DNA of 64,000 nt from Lujinxingia vulgaris (GCF_007997005.1 NZ_VOSL01000146.1:25566-89565); one strand, 5' to 3'. Positions 46,423-55,826 are shown, numbered from the stretch's first letter. The notes: generated by a model from the letters alone, not told the origin. Translations and numbers: made by a program.

Positions 46423-46958
46423 TCGACCTCACCGAAGGCCGAGCGGGTCACGTCCTGAGACCACGCCTTGGGGAAGAAGCTCTGGACTTCTCGCTCGCCA
46501 GGCTCGGTGCTGCGCAGAAACCCCACGCCGAGGCCGTGGCCGCGGTGGCGGATGAGCACGTAGCCCCGGGAGGTGCAAGTATCGACCTGAGCTTCACTGA
46601 GCGCGAAGGTCTCGCGGGTGAGGTAGGCGTCGCACTGCGCGGAGGTGGTGTCGATGACGTTGATGCGGGCGTAGCGCGCAAAGGTCATCGCCGCAGGGGT
46701 GGTGAGTTTTGGCACGACCATGTCGTCGCGCATAAACGAGAGGCCCACAGACTCCGGACGCGGCTCGGTAGGGAGGTGATGCTCGCGGTGAACGACGCTG
46801 ACGATGCGCTTGTTGGCGCGGATGAACACCAGATCGTGGAGGTGCACCGGCGCGATGCCAAAGCGATCTTCGAGGAGCGTCAAAAAAGGCGTGGCGTCGA
46901 TGGCCGGCGTGCCCAGCGCGTCGAGCGCCTCGGAGAGGGAGGTGGGGATCGCGTTCAT
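46419..46958 (-). CDS. PUA-like RNA-binding protein (RsmF C-terminal type)
   Basis: The 179-residue protein resembles the small domain that follows the catalytic part of RsmF-type rRNA m5C methyltransferases: GYVLIRHRGHGLGVGFLRS followed by VQSFFPKAW, matching the usual pattern GYVLV-GFPLG-G and K-hYPKGLR. It is encoded separately here but overlaps the methyltransferase gene by 4 bases, so it is probably the second half of that enzyme (inference). The pseudokinase gene follows, overlapping by 4 bases. Confidence 0.65.
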   Translation of the reverse strand: MNAIPTSLSEALDALGTPAIDATPFLTLLEDRFGIAPVHLHDLVFIRANKRIVSVVHREHHLPTEPRPESVGLSFMRDDMVVPKLTTPAAMTFARYARINVIDTTSAQCDAYLTRETFALSEAQVDTCTSRGYVLIRHRGHGLGVGFLRSTEPGEREVQSFFPKAWSQDVTRSAFGEVE

Positions 46959-47881
46959 GGGCGGCCTCCCTTTTTAAGGAGCGCCACGAAGAAGCCGCCG
47001 CTGTCGTTATGGTGGGGGTAGACACGCATGGCGTTTTCAAGCCGGGGATCGAAGGATTCTCCCTGCCACTCTAGCAGACCCGGCGCGCTATGAAAGCCCG
47101 GGATGCGGGTGGGGAGCACCTGGAAGTCGCAGATCTCGGGGTCGTTAAGGCAGGCGTCGATGACGGCTTCGTTTTCTTCGGGGGCGTAGGTGCAGGTGGC
47201 GTAGGCGACCAGGCCACCGGGGCGGCAGAGGTCGATGGCGCGCTTGAGGATGGCCTGTTGGACGCGGCTCATGCGGCTGAGCTCGGCCGGCCGCGCGGGG
47301 CCGACGCGCGGGTTTTTGCGGGAGGTTCCCTCGCAGGAGCAGGGGACATCGGCCAGGATACGGTCGAAGCTCCCGAGGTCGGTCGGCAGGTTGGCCGCGT
47401 CGTGGCAGATTAGCGAGGTGTTGAAGACGCCCAGGCGGTCGAGCACCCGGCTGACCGCGCGCATGCGGCGGTAGTCGCGGTCGTTGGCGATGAGCGTACC
47501 GGTGTTTTGCATGGCCACCGCGATCTGCGCGCTCTTGTTGCCCGGGGCGGCGCAGGTATCGAGGATGCGCTCGCCGGGTTGAGGATCGAGCACGGTCACC
47601 GGAAGCAGTGAGACTTCTTCCTGCACGTGGTAGAGCCCGGCGGCATATTCAAAGCGGGTGCCAGGGCTTAAGTCCGGATCGAGGATGTAGGTGCCGGGGC
47701 GCCACTCTCGGGGTTGAAAGTCGATGCCGTGGGCGTCGAAGGACGCCTCAAGATCCACCGGGGCGATCTTCAGGTCGTTGGCCCAGACGCAGAGGGGCAG
47801 GGGCTTTGCGAGGGCGGATTCAAAGGCCTCGAAATCCTCAATGATGTCGCGGTAGCGGGAGAAGTCAGGGATGGCGTTCAT
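46955..47881 (-). CDS. NSUN/RsmF-type rRNA cytosine-C5 methyltransferase (catalytic domain)
   Basis: Transfers a methyl group from SAM to carbon 5 of a cytosine in rRNA or tRNA. The 308-residue protein has the SAM loop ILDTCAAPGNKS (about 107-118), ADVPCSCEGTSRKNP with Cys181 and YATCTYAPEENE with the second catalytic Cys230. The C-terminal PUA-like domain of RsmF is lacking and is found in the next gene. It overlaps both neighbours by 4 bases in a tight operon with maf. The target cannot be read from the sequence. Confidence 0.9.
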   Translation of the reverse strand: MNAIPDFSRYRDIIEDFEAFESALAKPLPLCVWANDLKIAPVDLEASFDAHGIDFQPREWRPGTYILDPDLSPGTRFEYAAGLYHVQEEVSLLPVTVLDPQPGERILDTCAAPGNKSAQIAVAMQNTGTLIANDRDYRRMRAVSRVLDRLGVFNTSLICHDAANLPTDLGSFDRILADVPCSCEGTSRKNPRVGPARPAELSRMSRVQQAILKRAIDLCRPGGLVAYATCTYAPEENEAVIDACLNDPEICDFQVLPTRIPGFHSAPGLLEWQGESFDPRLENAMRVYPHHNDSGGFFVALLKKGGRP

Positions 47882-48471
47882 AGCTGCTCGAAGTAGCCGG
47901 CCTGCTCCAGGAGCGACCAGACACGGGTCAGGGGCAGGCCGATGATGGCGGTGAAGTCGTCGCCTCGGGCGGCCTCAAAGAGGCGAATGCCGGCGGCTTC
48001 AATGCGGTAGGAGCCGGCGCAATAGAGAGGTTGGTCGGCCTCCACATAGGCGCGGGCGCCGGCCTCGGTGAGCGGGCGCATGACCATCTCGAAGGCGCAC
48101 TCCGAGGCCAGCACTGAGCCGTCGGGGGTACGCAGCGCGATCGCCGTGATCAACCGATGGGTCTTGCCCTGCAGGCGCATCAGCTGGGCGACGGCGAGAT
48201 CGACCGAGCCCGGCTTCTGGAAGATCTCCTGATCGAGGGCGATGACCTGATCGGCGCCCAGCACATAGGCGCTCGGATGATCGGTGGCCACGCGCTGGGC
48301 CTTCTCTGCGGCGAGGCGCGCGGCCATTGCCGCCGGTGCCTCGCCGGGCTTGCGGGCCTCGTCGATGTGGGCGGCGCAGGCGTCGAAGGAAAGTCCCAGG
48401 CGCTCGAGAAGTTCGATCTTGTAGGTCGACTCGGTGGCCAGAATCAGCTTATGGGGGGAGGGATCTGCCAT
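47878..48471 (-). CDS. Maf/YceF-type nucleotide pyrophosphatase
   Basis: Members remove a pyrophosphate from non-canonical nucleotides (dTTP/UTP types or m7GTP). The 197-residue protein begins KLILATESTYKIELLERLGL, has DEARKPGEAP, VLGADQVIALD, QLMRLQGKTHRLITAIAL and a C-terminal GLPLTRVWSLLEQAGYF. The details (DACAAHIDEARKPGE, final GLPLTRV) fit the YceF/m7GTP type better than the YhdE type. I start at ATG 48471. It is the first gene of the maf-methyltransferase-PUA-pseudokinase operon. Confidence 0.88.
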   Translation of the reverse strand: MADPSPHKLILATESTYKIELLERLGLSFDACAAHIDEARKPGEAPAAMAARLAAEKAQRVATDHPSAYVLGADQVIALDQEIFQKPGSVDLAVAQLMRLQGKTHRLITAIALRTPDGSVLASECAFEMVMRPLTEAGARAYVEADQPLYCAGSYRIEAAGIRLFEAARGDDFTAIIGLPLTRVWSLLEQAGYFEQL

Positions 48472-48578
48472 GGGATGTTTGACCAGCGGTGGCGTGTTAG
48501 ACAATGAGAACGGGTGTCCGGCCGGGATCGTTCCGCCGGCGATGCCAGCGATACACATCAGGGAAAAGGAGGAGCGCC

Positions 48579-48866
48579 GTGAGCGATCCACAGACGATGA
48601 TCGACCGCCTCAACGCCATGCACACCTTTCCGGGGCCTTTTTTGTTCAAGGTCATTGGCGAGAATGAGCCGACCTTTGTGAGCCGGGTGGTGCAGGCTGC
48701 GATCAACGCCATCGGCGGTGAGGCCGATGTTGACGTTGAGACCCGCGAGAGCGGCAAGGGGAAGCATATCGCCGTGACGCTCTCAGCGCAGGTTCAGGGG
48801 CCGCAGGAGGTGCTCGATGTCTATGAGCTGCTGCGTGCGGTGCGGGGCGTGCGCTTTATGATGTAG
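48579..48866 (+). CDS. DUF493 / YbeD-family protein
   Basis: The 95-residue protein has the compact alpha/beta fold pattern of DUF493: FPGPFLFKVIGENEPTFVSR near the start and a final YELLRAVRGVRFMM. In E. coli YbeD sits between dacA and lipB; its role is unclear. The GTG at 48579 with a perfect GGAGG eight bases before it is the start; a longer frame upstream lacks conservation. It is convergent with the TPR/PEGA gene (11 bases) and no terminator is seen. Confidence 0.88.
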   Translation: MSDPQTMIDRLNAMHTFPGPFLFKVIGENEPTFVSRVVQAAINAIGGEADVDVETRESGKGKHIAVTLSAQVQGPQEVLDVYELLRAVRGVRFMM

Positions 48867-48877
48867 GCAGGAGAGGG

Positions 48878-50035
48878 TCAGTCCAGAAGCTCCACAGGAG
48901 CGTCGGAGCGCCGGGGAGCGGGCTCCTCGGAGGGGGGGATGGGCTCGTCATCCCCCGAGGACATCACATCCCAGGCGTAGAGCCCGCCGCCGGCCAGCAG
49001 GGAGATCGCCGCGCCGATCCAGAGGCCGTTGGCCGTGCGCTGCTGGGAGATGCCCGTGTCGAGAAGTTCACGGTTGACGCCGCCGAAGGCGTTTTGCTGT
49101 TGCTCCAGCGCGTCGTAGGTGGCGCTGGCCTGCATGCCCACGATGGCGGCTGCGGCGCCCAGGGCGACACCCACGCCGCCCAGGCCGAGCGCCGCGCTCT
49201 GGCGGGGATTTGAGAAGATGCTCCCCTGTCCCATGGCCGAGGCGGGGATGAAGAGGGTGAGCGTCTCATCGGCGGGGATCTCCACGCTCTCGGAGAAGTC
49301 CGCGTCGCCGCCGCGAATAGCAAAGGTCGTGGTGCCGGCCTCGACCTCAACGGCACGCTGCAGCGGAAGCGCGTAGCTCTGGCCACCGACGACAAGCGTG
49401 GCGCCGGAGATGTCACTCTGTACCATCAGCCGCCCGGTCTGCACGGCGGCGCGCAGGGTCATGGCGAGCTCCTCGCGCTGGCGAGCCTCCAGGGTGATGC
49501 TCTGGCGGGCCTGGTCAAAGTCCGGGAGGCTCGCAACGAGGGTGTAGGTTCCCGGGGCGAGGTCGAGTTCGCAGGGGGCATTGCAACGCGCTTCGGTCTC
49601 CTCCACGAGGATGGTGGCGCCCTCGGGGGAGCTCGTCACGTTTAGGGTCGCCATGGAGGCGGCGATGGCCTGCTGGATCTCAATGACGGTGTCGGCGACC
49701 TCGCCGGCGTTCGGAGCGCCGGGGAGCTCGGAGAGGTAGCGCTGGAAGTACGCCTCGGCCTCGGTGAGCTTTCCGGCCAGACGGTAGGCCTGCCCGACGT
49801 TGTAGAGGAGCTCGGAGCGTCCGGAGAGCTCGTAGGACTCCAGGAAGGCCTCGGCGGCCTTGTCGAACTCGTCGTTGTCGTAGAAGGCGCGACCCTCCAT
49901 GAAGCGCTCGCGCGCCTGCTCCATCGCGTCTTGTGCGAAGACCGGGGCAGGCATCATCAGCGAGAGCGAGAGGGGCAGCGCGCAGGCCACGAGCAGCCGT
50001 TTGAAGGTACGAGCGTGTGAGGACGAGGTAGCCAT
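48878..50035 (-). CDS. Exported TPR / PEGA-domain protein (paralogue of 28313-29302)
   Basis: The 385-residue protein has a signal peptide (cleavage near APVFAQD), a TPR part (about 40-125: ARERFMEGRAFYDNDEFDKA, YNVGQAYRLAGKLTEAEAYF), a PEGA domain (about 128-195: LNVTSSPEGATILVEETEAR with a Cys pair), a second PEGA-like beta domain (about 200-265) and two hydrophobic helices. The build matches the protein at 28313-29302, including its place next to a Ser/Thr kinase gene. The kinase gene upstream is on the same strand, 42 bases away. Confidence 0.8.
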   Translation of the reverse strand: MATSSSHARTFKRLLVACALPLSLSLMMPAPVFAQDAMEQARERFMEGRAFYDNDEFDKAAEAFLESYELSGRSELLYNVGQAYRLAGKLTEAEAYFQRYLSELPGAPNAGEVADTVIEIQQAIAASMATLNVTSSPEGATILVEETEARCNAPCELDLAPGTYTLVASLPDFDQARQSITLEARQREELAMTLRAAVQTGRLMVQSDISGATLVVGGQSYALPLQRAVEVEAGTTTFAIRGGDADFSESVEIPADETLTLFIPASAMGQGSIFSNPRQSAALGLGGVGVALGAAAAIVGMQASATYDALEQQQNAFGGVNRELLDTGISQQRTANGLWIGAAISLLAGGGLYAWDVMSSGDDEPIPPSEEPAPRRSDAPVELLD

Positions 50036-50076
50036 AGAGTTCTCAGCCTTGAGGGCTTAGCGAAGACGCAGGAGGG

Positions 50077-51957
50077 TTAAAACGCGAAGGGGTCGATGAT
50101 GTCGTCGCGCTCGGGTTCGGGCTCAGGCGCTTTCTCTTTCTTCTTTTTGGGGCGAGGGGCAGGTTCGCGCCGGGGCTCGGGTTCGGGCTCAGGTTCGACC
50201 TCGGGTTGAGGCTCAACCTTCCGACGTGGCTCCTCCCGGCGGCGCTGAGGCTCGGGCTGCGGAGTCGGCTCCGGGTCATTTGCAGCGGTGGCTTCATCTT
50301 CAGCGGGCGCGTCGTCGCCGGCGTCGCTCAGCGCGGCCAGCTCCAGGTTGACCTCGTTATCCTCACGCGGTGCGTAGCGAAACTCGACCTCCTCGAAACC
50401 GTCGAGTTTCAGCTCATAGAGCGATGTTTCATCGGAGACGGGCAGCTCCAGGGTGATCGGGGTGATGCCGATGAGCTCACCATTTTGGAAGACCCGCGCG
50501 CTCTCGGGGGTGGTGGCCAGGCGCAGTGTGGCGATCGGCTCGGGCGCTGCTGCCTCCGGGGCCGGGGCGGCACCGGGAGCTTCGGCGCGCACGATGGCGT
50601 CAGCCGGGATGGCGCTGCGCGGGTCGGGGGCCGGAGCTTCCTGGCCGCCGTTCATGACCACGAGCGCCAGCAGGATGACGACGATCAGGCTCATGACGGC
50701 GGCGGCGATCGCCGCCGGTGGGATCTTCTTTTTGGCGCTGGTCGGAGCGGCCTGCGCGGGCGCTGCCGGGGCCGCTGCGGCGGGAAACTCACCGGTGTCA
50801 GCGGCGCTGGTCGAGGCGCGCATCGGCTGCGAGAAGCCCGCCTGGGCGTGGTGAGCGGCCATCTGGGCTTGAAACGCAGGCGCGCCCACATCGACGGTGT
50901 CGCGCTCATCTTCGGCGCTGGCCGCCGACGGGTCGGGCGTGGCGTGCTGACCGGTGTTGAGCGCGGGGCTGGCCGGGGTATGGGGGGCAAGGACACCCGG
51001 GCCGCTGGCGGGCCGCGCCTCTTCGGCCCCTGGCGAGAAGTTCTCGTCGATGAAGCGGCTGAGTCGGTTGACCGTGTAGCCCGGCGCGACCTGGTGCAGG
51101 GCGCGATCGAGGTCTTGCTTGGCGGAGTAGCCGTCCTGATAACGCTTGTCCGGATCGCGCTCGAGCAACTTCATCACGACCTGATCGACGACCTCGGGCA
51201 CCTGCGGGTTGAGGATGCGTGGAGGGGTGATCTCCTTGGACATGATGTTGTTGTAGATCTGAAACTCGTTATCGCCCTCAAAGGGGAGGCGGTTGGTGAG
51301 CATCTTGTAGATGATCAGCCCGGCGGCGAAGAGGTCGGCGCGGCCATCGATGTCGCTGGTGTTGGCCTGCTCCGGAGCCATGTAGAGGAGCTTGCCCTTG
51401 ATGACGCCGTGTTGGGTGTGGCTCTCTTTGACGGCGGCCTTGGCCACGCCGAAGTCAATGAGCTTGACGTCACCGGCGTAGCTCAGCAGCACGTTATGGG
51501 GGCTGACGTCGCGGTGCACGATCCTGAGGGGGTTACCCTGCTCGTCGGTCTTGGAGTGGGCGACGTGCAGGCCGGCGCAAATGCTGGAGCCGATGTAGAC
51601 GGCGTGGGGCACCGGTACGGTCTGGCCGCGGCGAGCCATGCCTTTGATGATGTGGGCCAGATCGACGCCGTGGATGTACTCCATGGCGATGTAGTAGGTG
51701 TCGTCGATGCACCCCAGATCGTAGACCTGCGCGATGTTGAAGTGGTTGATGCTGACGATGATGTTGGCCTCGTCGATGAGCATCGTGATGAACTCATCGT
51801 TTTCGGCCAGGTGGGGCAGGATCTTCTTGATCGCGACGGTTTTCTCAAATCCACCGATGCCCGGCATGGTCGCCCGGTAGATCTCGGCCATACCGCCGCG
51901 CGCCACAAGCTGGTGCAGCGTGTAGGGGCCGAACTTTTGGGGGAACTTAGCAGCCAT
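50077..51957 (-). CDS. Transmembrane Ser/Thr protein kinase with periplasmic PEGA domain
   Basis: The 626-residue protein has a Hanks kinase domain first (about 9-290): ARGGMAEIYRATM, VAIKKILP, HRDVSPHNVLL (Ser in place of the usual Lys, common in myxobacterial kinases) and LIDFGVAKA. A Pro/Ala linker, one membrane helix (about 412-438) and a PEGA-type domain (about 475-545: RLATTPESARVFQNGELIG) follow. The tail is a long Pro/Glu/Arg-rich low-complexity region ending DDIIDPFAF. It is followed by a TPR/PEGA gene, which may be its partner. Confidence 0.92.
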   Translation of the reverse strand: MAAKFPQKFGPYTLHQLVARGGMAEIYRATMPGIGGFEKTVAIKKILPHLAENDEFITMLIDEANIIVSINHFNIAQVYDLGCIDDTYYIAMEYIHGVDLAHIIKGMARRGQTVPVPHAVYIGSSICAGLHVAHSKTDEQGNPLRIVHRDVSPHNVLLSYAGDVKLIDFGVAKAAVKESHTQHGVIKGKLLYMAPEQANTSDIDGRADLFAAGLIIYKMLTNRLPFEGDNEFQIYNNIMSKEITPPRILNPQVPEVVDQVVMKLLERDPDKRYQDGYSAKQDLDRALHQVAPGYTVNRLSRFIDENFSPGAEEARPASGPGVLAPHTPASPALNTGQHATPDPSAASAEDERDTVDVGAPAFQAQMAAHHAQAGFSQPMRASTSAADTGEFPAAAAPAAPAQAAPTSAKKKIPPAAIAAAVMSLIVVILLALVVMNGGQEAPAPDPRSAIPADAIVRAEAPGAAPAPEAAAPEPIATLRLATTPESARVFQNGELIGITPITLELPVSDETSLYELKLDGFEEVEFRYAPREDNEVNLELAALSDAGDDAPAEDEATAANDPEPTPQPEPQRRREEPRRKVEPQPEVEPEPEPEPRREPAPRPKKKKEKAPEPEPERDDIIDPFAF

Positions 51958-52120
51958 AAACGGACCATCCCTTTGCGCGGTGACCGAACCTGGAGAGCGC
52001 TCCCTTTAAAGCGGCCAGCTTATGCCGGTCGGCCGGCGGGAGAACCCTCGCTGCTTCTTACCACAGGGGCGGCGTGGGGCCAAAGGCAGCGAGGGCGCGA
52101 TCGGGCGCATCGAAGCGCCC

Positions 52121-55012
52121 TTAAGGGGCGAGTTGCAGCTCGACGACCGGGTCGTCGAAGGCCCCGGCGGGTAGATAGCGCAGTTTGGGGAGCAAGGCGT
52201 TGGGGGAGTTGACCCAGAGCATCGCGGGGTTGTCATCGCCACTGGCGGCGAAGACGAGCTGTCGGGGGGACGTGCGGTTGATGCTCGCGGCGTTGATATC
52301 TTCAAAACGCCCGGGCAGCGTCACAGGCCCGAAGGTATACGAGAAGAAGGTGCCGCTGAAGCTGAACTCACCGACGACCGTTGCGCCCTCAGCGTCCTGC
52401 CAGGTTGTGACGAAGCGCGAGGTGCTGGCCGGGTGATGCAGGCCCTGAGCCCCGGCCGGGATGGCGTTGAGCAGCACCGGTTGAGGCGACTCCGCGCTCA
52501 GGTCGATACCGTAGGTCAGCGCGCACTCGCGGCAGTCGCTGTCGTAGGCGTTGAAGATCAGGATGCTGCCGCTCTGCGAGGACTCCCAGATGTGGTCAAC
52601 GCCGGAGAAGACGGTGGTGACATCGACGTCCGGGTCGATGCGAATCTGGGAGATACGCCAGCGGGAGGTGTCGCCGAAGCGCTGCTGGGTGGCCACATAG
52701 GATGCCGGCGCGTCGGTGCCATCCTCGACGATGTTGATGGAGCGCAGCGCGGCGCCCACGTTTCGCTCAAAGAGGAAGGTGTCGTTGGTCAGGTCGTAGA
52801 CCCCGAAGGACTCGGTCTCTCCGGGGGCCGCGGTCAAGAAGCTCACAAAGCGACCGGAGGGGCTGATGCGCAGGCCGTGCGGATTGATCGTTGCAGGGAG
52901 CTCCAGGGCGACCGCGTTCTCCACATCGTTTTTCGTGGCGCGGTAAAGGGTTCGCGAGCCGGCGTCGTCCTCGGTCAAAAAGACGATGTTACGCGAAGCG
53001 GGGGTATCCAGCGTTTGGAAGGGGTTGGCGTCGAGCGCGCGCTCGTTGCCGTCGGATGCACCGTCGGCGTCGGCGTCGCCGGTCCAGGTGTTTTTGAGGC
53101 CGTTGTTGGACGAGTCGCGGGGGAAGGGGTCGTAGCGGTCGGGGATGCCGTCACCGTCGGTGTCGGAATCGTCGCCGTCGGGGGTCCCGTCGTTGTCGGC
53201 GTCCATCGACATGTCGATGGTCTGCGGGTCGGCGCCGTCTTCGCCGGGGATGGTCAGAATGTCGGAGCCGTTGATGATGCGGTCGCCGTCGATATCGTCG
53301 TCGCAAGCGTCGCCCATGCCGTTTCCGTCCAGGTCGAGCTGGTCGGCGTTGGCGGTGGTGGGGCAGTTGTCGATGAGGTCACCGACGCCGTCTTCATCGC
53401 TATCGATGGCGGCGCTCACCGGATGACAGCCGAAGTAAAGTTCGCGGACTTCGATCTGCTCGGGGGCGTCTTCGGGGCGACCCACCACCCCCAGGCCCAT
53501 CGCGTGGGGGAGGGTGTAGACGTGTGTCTGGCTCAGTCCTTCGAAGAGCTCGGGGATATCGTAGTCCGCGCGGCGCTGGAAGCTCGAGCCGTTGATTCGG
53601 CCGGCCCGACCGCTGTTGCGATCAAAGACGTAGAGCTGGTCTGCGGCGGCCGGGAAGATGACCGGATCAAAGCTGGAGAGATCTTCGGCGAGGTCTTCTT
53701 CACCGACGGCGGGAGTCGCAGGCCAGGTGTCGGGGATGCTCACGCGGGTGGCGCTCGAGAAGCCGCCGGTTGGCGAGATGGTGATGGACGTGAGCTCGCG
53801 AAGCGCGCTGTCGTACTGGGCCAGTTCGGCGCGATCGTAGGGGGTGGGCAGGAGCTGGAACGGCGCGTTTCGGTCCAAATCCGACACGGACCCCGTGAAG
53901 GTTACGCCTCCGTCTCGCAAGAGCTGCAGTCGAAAGATCGCGCTTGATTGCGGGGGGCGGCCAATGCCCGCGACGACCCCCGAGGGCATCGTGACGGCGG
54001 CCATCGCGCTCAGGTTCGTGTCGAAGTCGCGCTCGGGGCCCAGGGCGCCACCCGGCATCACGGTGATCCAGTTGCCCGTTTTACGCTCCGAGAGGGGGCT
54101 GTGGCCGGGGCTGATCAAGGTGTAGCGATCGGCAACTTGCGTGACCGAGCGCGATACGCCCGGGTAGGGAAGGTCGGCGTATTCGCTCCAGGCGCTCTCG
54201 GCGCGATCGAGCACCGCGGCCGCGGTGGTGCGCGCGGGGTCGTCGCTGTTGCTGAGGAGCACGAGCTCGCGATCGTAGATGACCTGTGGCGCGCTGAGCT
54301 CTCCGACCGGGAGGGCGACGCGGGGGTAGATGATCAGGCCCTCGGAGGCGTCGGGGTGGCAGGTCGGCTCATCACTGCAGGCGTCGCCGAGACCGTCGCC
54401 GTTGCTGTCGAGTTGGGTGGGGTTGACGGCGTCGGGGCAGTTGTCGAGCGCGTCGGTGACGCCGTCGTCGTCTGTGTCGACCAGGCAGGCGCGATCGAGG
54501 CGAACGTCGTTGTTGCCAGCGGCCAGGCCGGATTGACGCAGGTAGACACAGCTTAAGTCGTCGCGGCCCACGTTATGCGCGTCGCAGGTTCCACGATCGT
54601 CGCAGCCGGGCACGCAGAGGTCTTCGGCGCCGACCTCCGAGCAGAAGAAGCCCGCAGAGCAGGCATCTTCTTCGGCGGAGAAGTCGCAGGGCATCAGGCA
54701 GACGTTGGCGCGGCAGACCCCGTTGCCGGCGCATTCGTTGTCGTCGGCGCAGACGCTCCCCGGCTCGCCATCGCCCGGCGGGACATCGGTGTCACCGATG
54801 TCAGGCGCATCGGCGTCGGTCTCGACGTCATCGTCGGCGTCGATGCCGGTGTCGTCGGGTAGATCGGTGTCGTCGATGATTCCGGTTTCACCGGCGGCGA
54901 AGCCGTCGAAGTCCATCAAACAGCCGCTTGCGCTGCTGCAGAGAAGAAGGAGGGCGAGCGTGGTCAGGCCGGGGGCCTGACGAGCGCGTCGGAGCGTCGA
55001 GACGTTCTTCAT
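52121..55012 (-). CDS. TSP3-repeat surface lipoprotein
   Basis: The 963-residue protein has a signal peptide with lipobox SASGC, an Asp-rich linker (TDLPDDTGIDADDDVETDAD), then cysteine-rich repeats (VCADDNECAGNGVCRANVC and SAGFFCSEVGAEDLCVPGC) typical of myxobacterial surface proteins. Several thrombospondin type 3 calcium motifs follow (DTDDDGVTDALDNCPDAVNP, DSDEDGVGDLIDNCP, DLDGNGMGDACDDDIDGD, DADGASDGNE). The rest looks like beta-propeller sequence. The ATG at 55012 is preferred; the long frame upstream has no signal peptide. Ca-dependent adhesion or surface binding is likely (inference). Confidence 0.85.
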   Translation of the reverse strand: MKNVSTLRRARQAPGLTTLALLLLCSSASGCLMDFDGFAAGETGIIDDTDLPDDTGIDADDDVETDADAPDIGDTDVPPGDGEPGSVCADDNECAGNGVCRANVCLMPCDFSAEEDACSAGFFCSEVGAEDLCVPGCDDRGTCDAHNVGRDDLSCVYLRQSGLAAGNNDVRLDRACLVDTDDDGVTDALDNCPDAVNPTQLDSNGDGLGDACSDEPTCHPDASEGLIIYPRVALPVGELSAPQVIYDRELVLLSNSDDPARTTAAAVLDRAESAWSEYADLPYPGVSRSVTQVADRYTLISPGHSPLSERKTGNWITVMPGGALGPERDFDTNLSAMAAVTMPSGVVAGIGRPPQSSAIFRLQLLRDGGVTFTGSVSDLDRNAPFQLLPTPYDRAELAQYDSALRELTSITISPTGGFSSATRVSIPDTWPATPAVGEEDLAEDLSSFDPVIFPAAADQLYVFDRNSGRAGRINGSSFQRRADYDIPELFEGLSQTHVYTLPHAMGLGVVGRPEDAPEQIEVRELYFGCHPVSAAIDSDEDGVGDLIDNCPTTANADQLDLDGNGMGDACDDDIDGDRIINGSDILTIPGEDGADPQTIDMSMDADNDGTPDGDDSDTDGDGIPDRYDPFPRDSSNNGLKNTWTGDADADGASDGNERALDANPFQTLDTPASRNIVFLTEDDAGSRTLYRATKNDVENAVALELPATINPHGLRISPSGRFVSFLTAAPGETESFGVYDLTNDTFLFERNVGAALRSINIVEDGTDAPASYVATQQRFGDTSRWRISQIRIDPDVDVTTVFSGVDHIWESSQSGSILIFNAYDSDCRECALTYGIDLSAESPQPVLLNAIPAGAQGLHHPASTSRFVTTWQDAEGATVVGEFSFSGTFFSYTFGPVTLPGRFEDINAASINRTSPRQLVFAASGDDNPAMLWVNSPNALLPKLRYLPAGAFDDPVVELQLAP

Positions 55013-55288
55013 GGTAGGCCGGGAGTGGGGTGCCGGGGCGGGGAGCAAGGCGCGTTTGGGGCGCGTCCCGCGCGGGCGTTTATGGAGTCCGGGGAACGGT
55101 AACACAGCGCAAAAAAACTTTGCAACTAAGTACGCGTTTACGGCCAGCTGGTGGGGATCATCACGGGGAACGAAAACTCGGAGACGAAATCGCGATAACA
55201 GGAGGAAGAGCAAACGCCTGTGACCTCCGCACATCGGGTGAGGGGGCGTACACAGGTCTTCCAACAGGGATCACGCAGGGAGGCGGGG
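55013..55288. other. Divergent intergenic region
   Basis: 276 bases between the TSP3 lipoprotein and the next plus-strand gene. It holds an A-run (AAAAAAA near 55112) and a moderately AT-rich part where promoters for both genes could lie. No gene or RNA is recognised. Confidence 0.35.
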
Positions 55289-55726
55289 ATGGGCGAGGGT
55301 TTTTGGCGGCATATGTTGGGTCGGGGCGTACAAGGTTCGGGGGCCGCGGTACGGATCTGGGACGGGGATCCACCTGCTGGCGAGGGGAGGTTGTGGGTGG
55401 CACCTGGAAGCCTTCGTCCACCGGGTGGCGCGAGCGACCTGTGGTGGTATCGCCCGCTGAGCCTTGACGAGTTGGCGTCGGTGTTGCGTTTTGTTGGCGA
55501 GGCGCACGTTCCGCCGATCATGCAGGTGGTGATGGTCACACCCTCATTGTGGGTGCCGTCTCCACGGCGTTGTGCGTCGGCGTTGCGTGTCGTGTTGAGC
55601 GCGCAGCCTGCGTTGGACGTAGGTGTTGTGGCCGAGGCGTCCCAGCCCCGTTGGTACGCGGCGCTGCGGCGTGAATTGCATCGCTGCGAGGTGCGGGTGG
55701 AGGGGCCCGAGAGGCAAAGGCGCTAG
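55289..55726 (+). CDS. Hypothetical protein
   Basis: The 145-residue frame from ATG 55289 (GGGAGG before it) ends 100 bases before the glyoxalase gene. It contains an ASDLWWYRPLSLDELASVLR stretch and two cysteines, with no membrane segment. I recognise no family. Codon use looks like its neighbours, so it is probably real, but a spurious frame is possible. Confidence 0.45.
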   Translation: MGEGFWRHMLGRGVQGSGAAVRIWDGDPPAGEGRLWVAPGSLRPPGGASDLWWYRPLSLDELASVLRFVGEAHVPPIMQVVMVTPSLWVPSPRRCASALRVVLSAQPALDVGVVAEASQPRWYAALRRELHRCEVRVEGPERQRR

Positions 55727-55826
55727 CACGTCGGCAGCGCTTAACGCATATACCGTGGCCCATGTGCGTTTCGACGGCGAGGGCTCACTTCACGATGAGA
55801 TGACCGAGAAGCCAGGAGAGAAGGCG

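Noticed and set aside
50206..52212. A 668-residue plus-strand frame across the PEGA kinase
   Set aside because: Antisense to complete kinase motifs; shadow.
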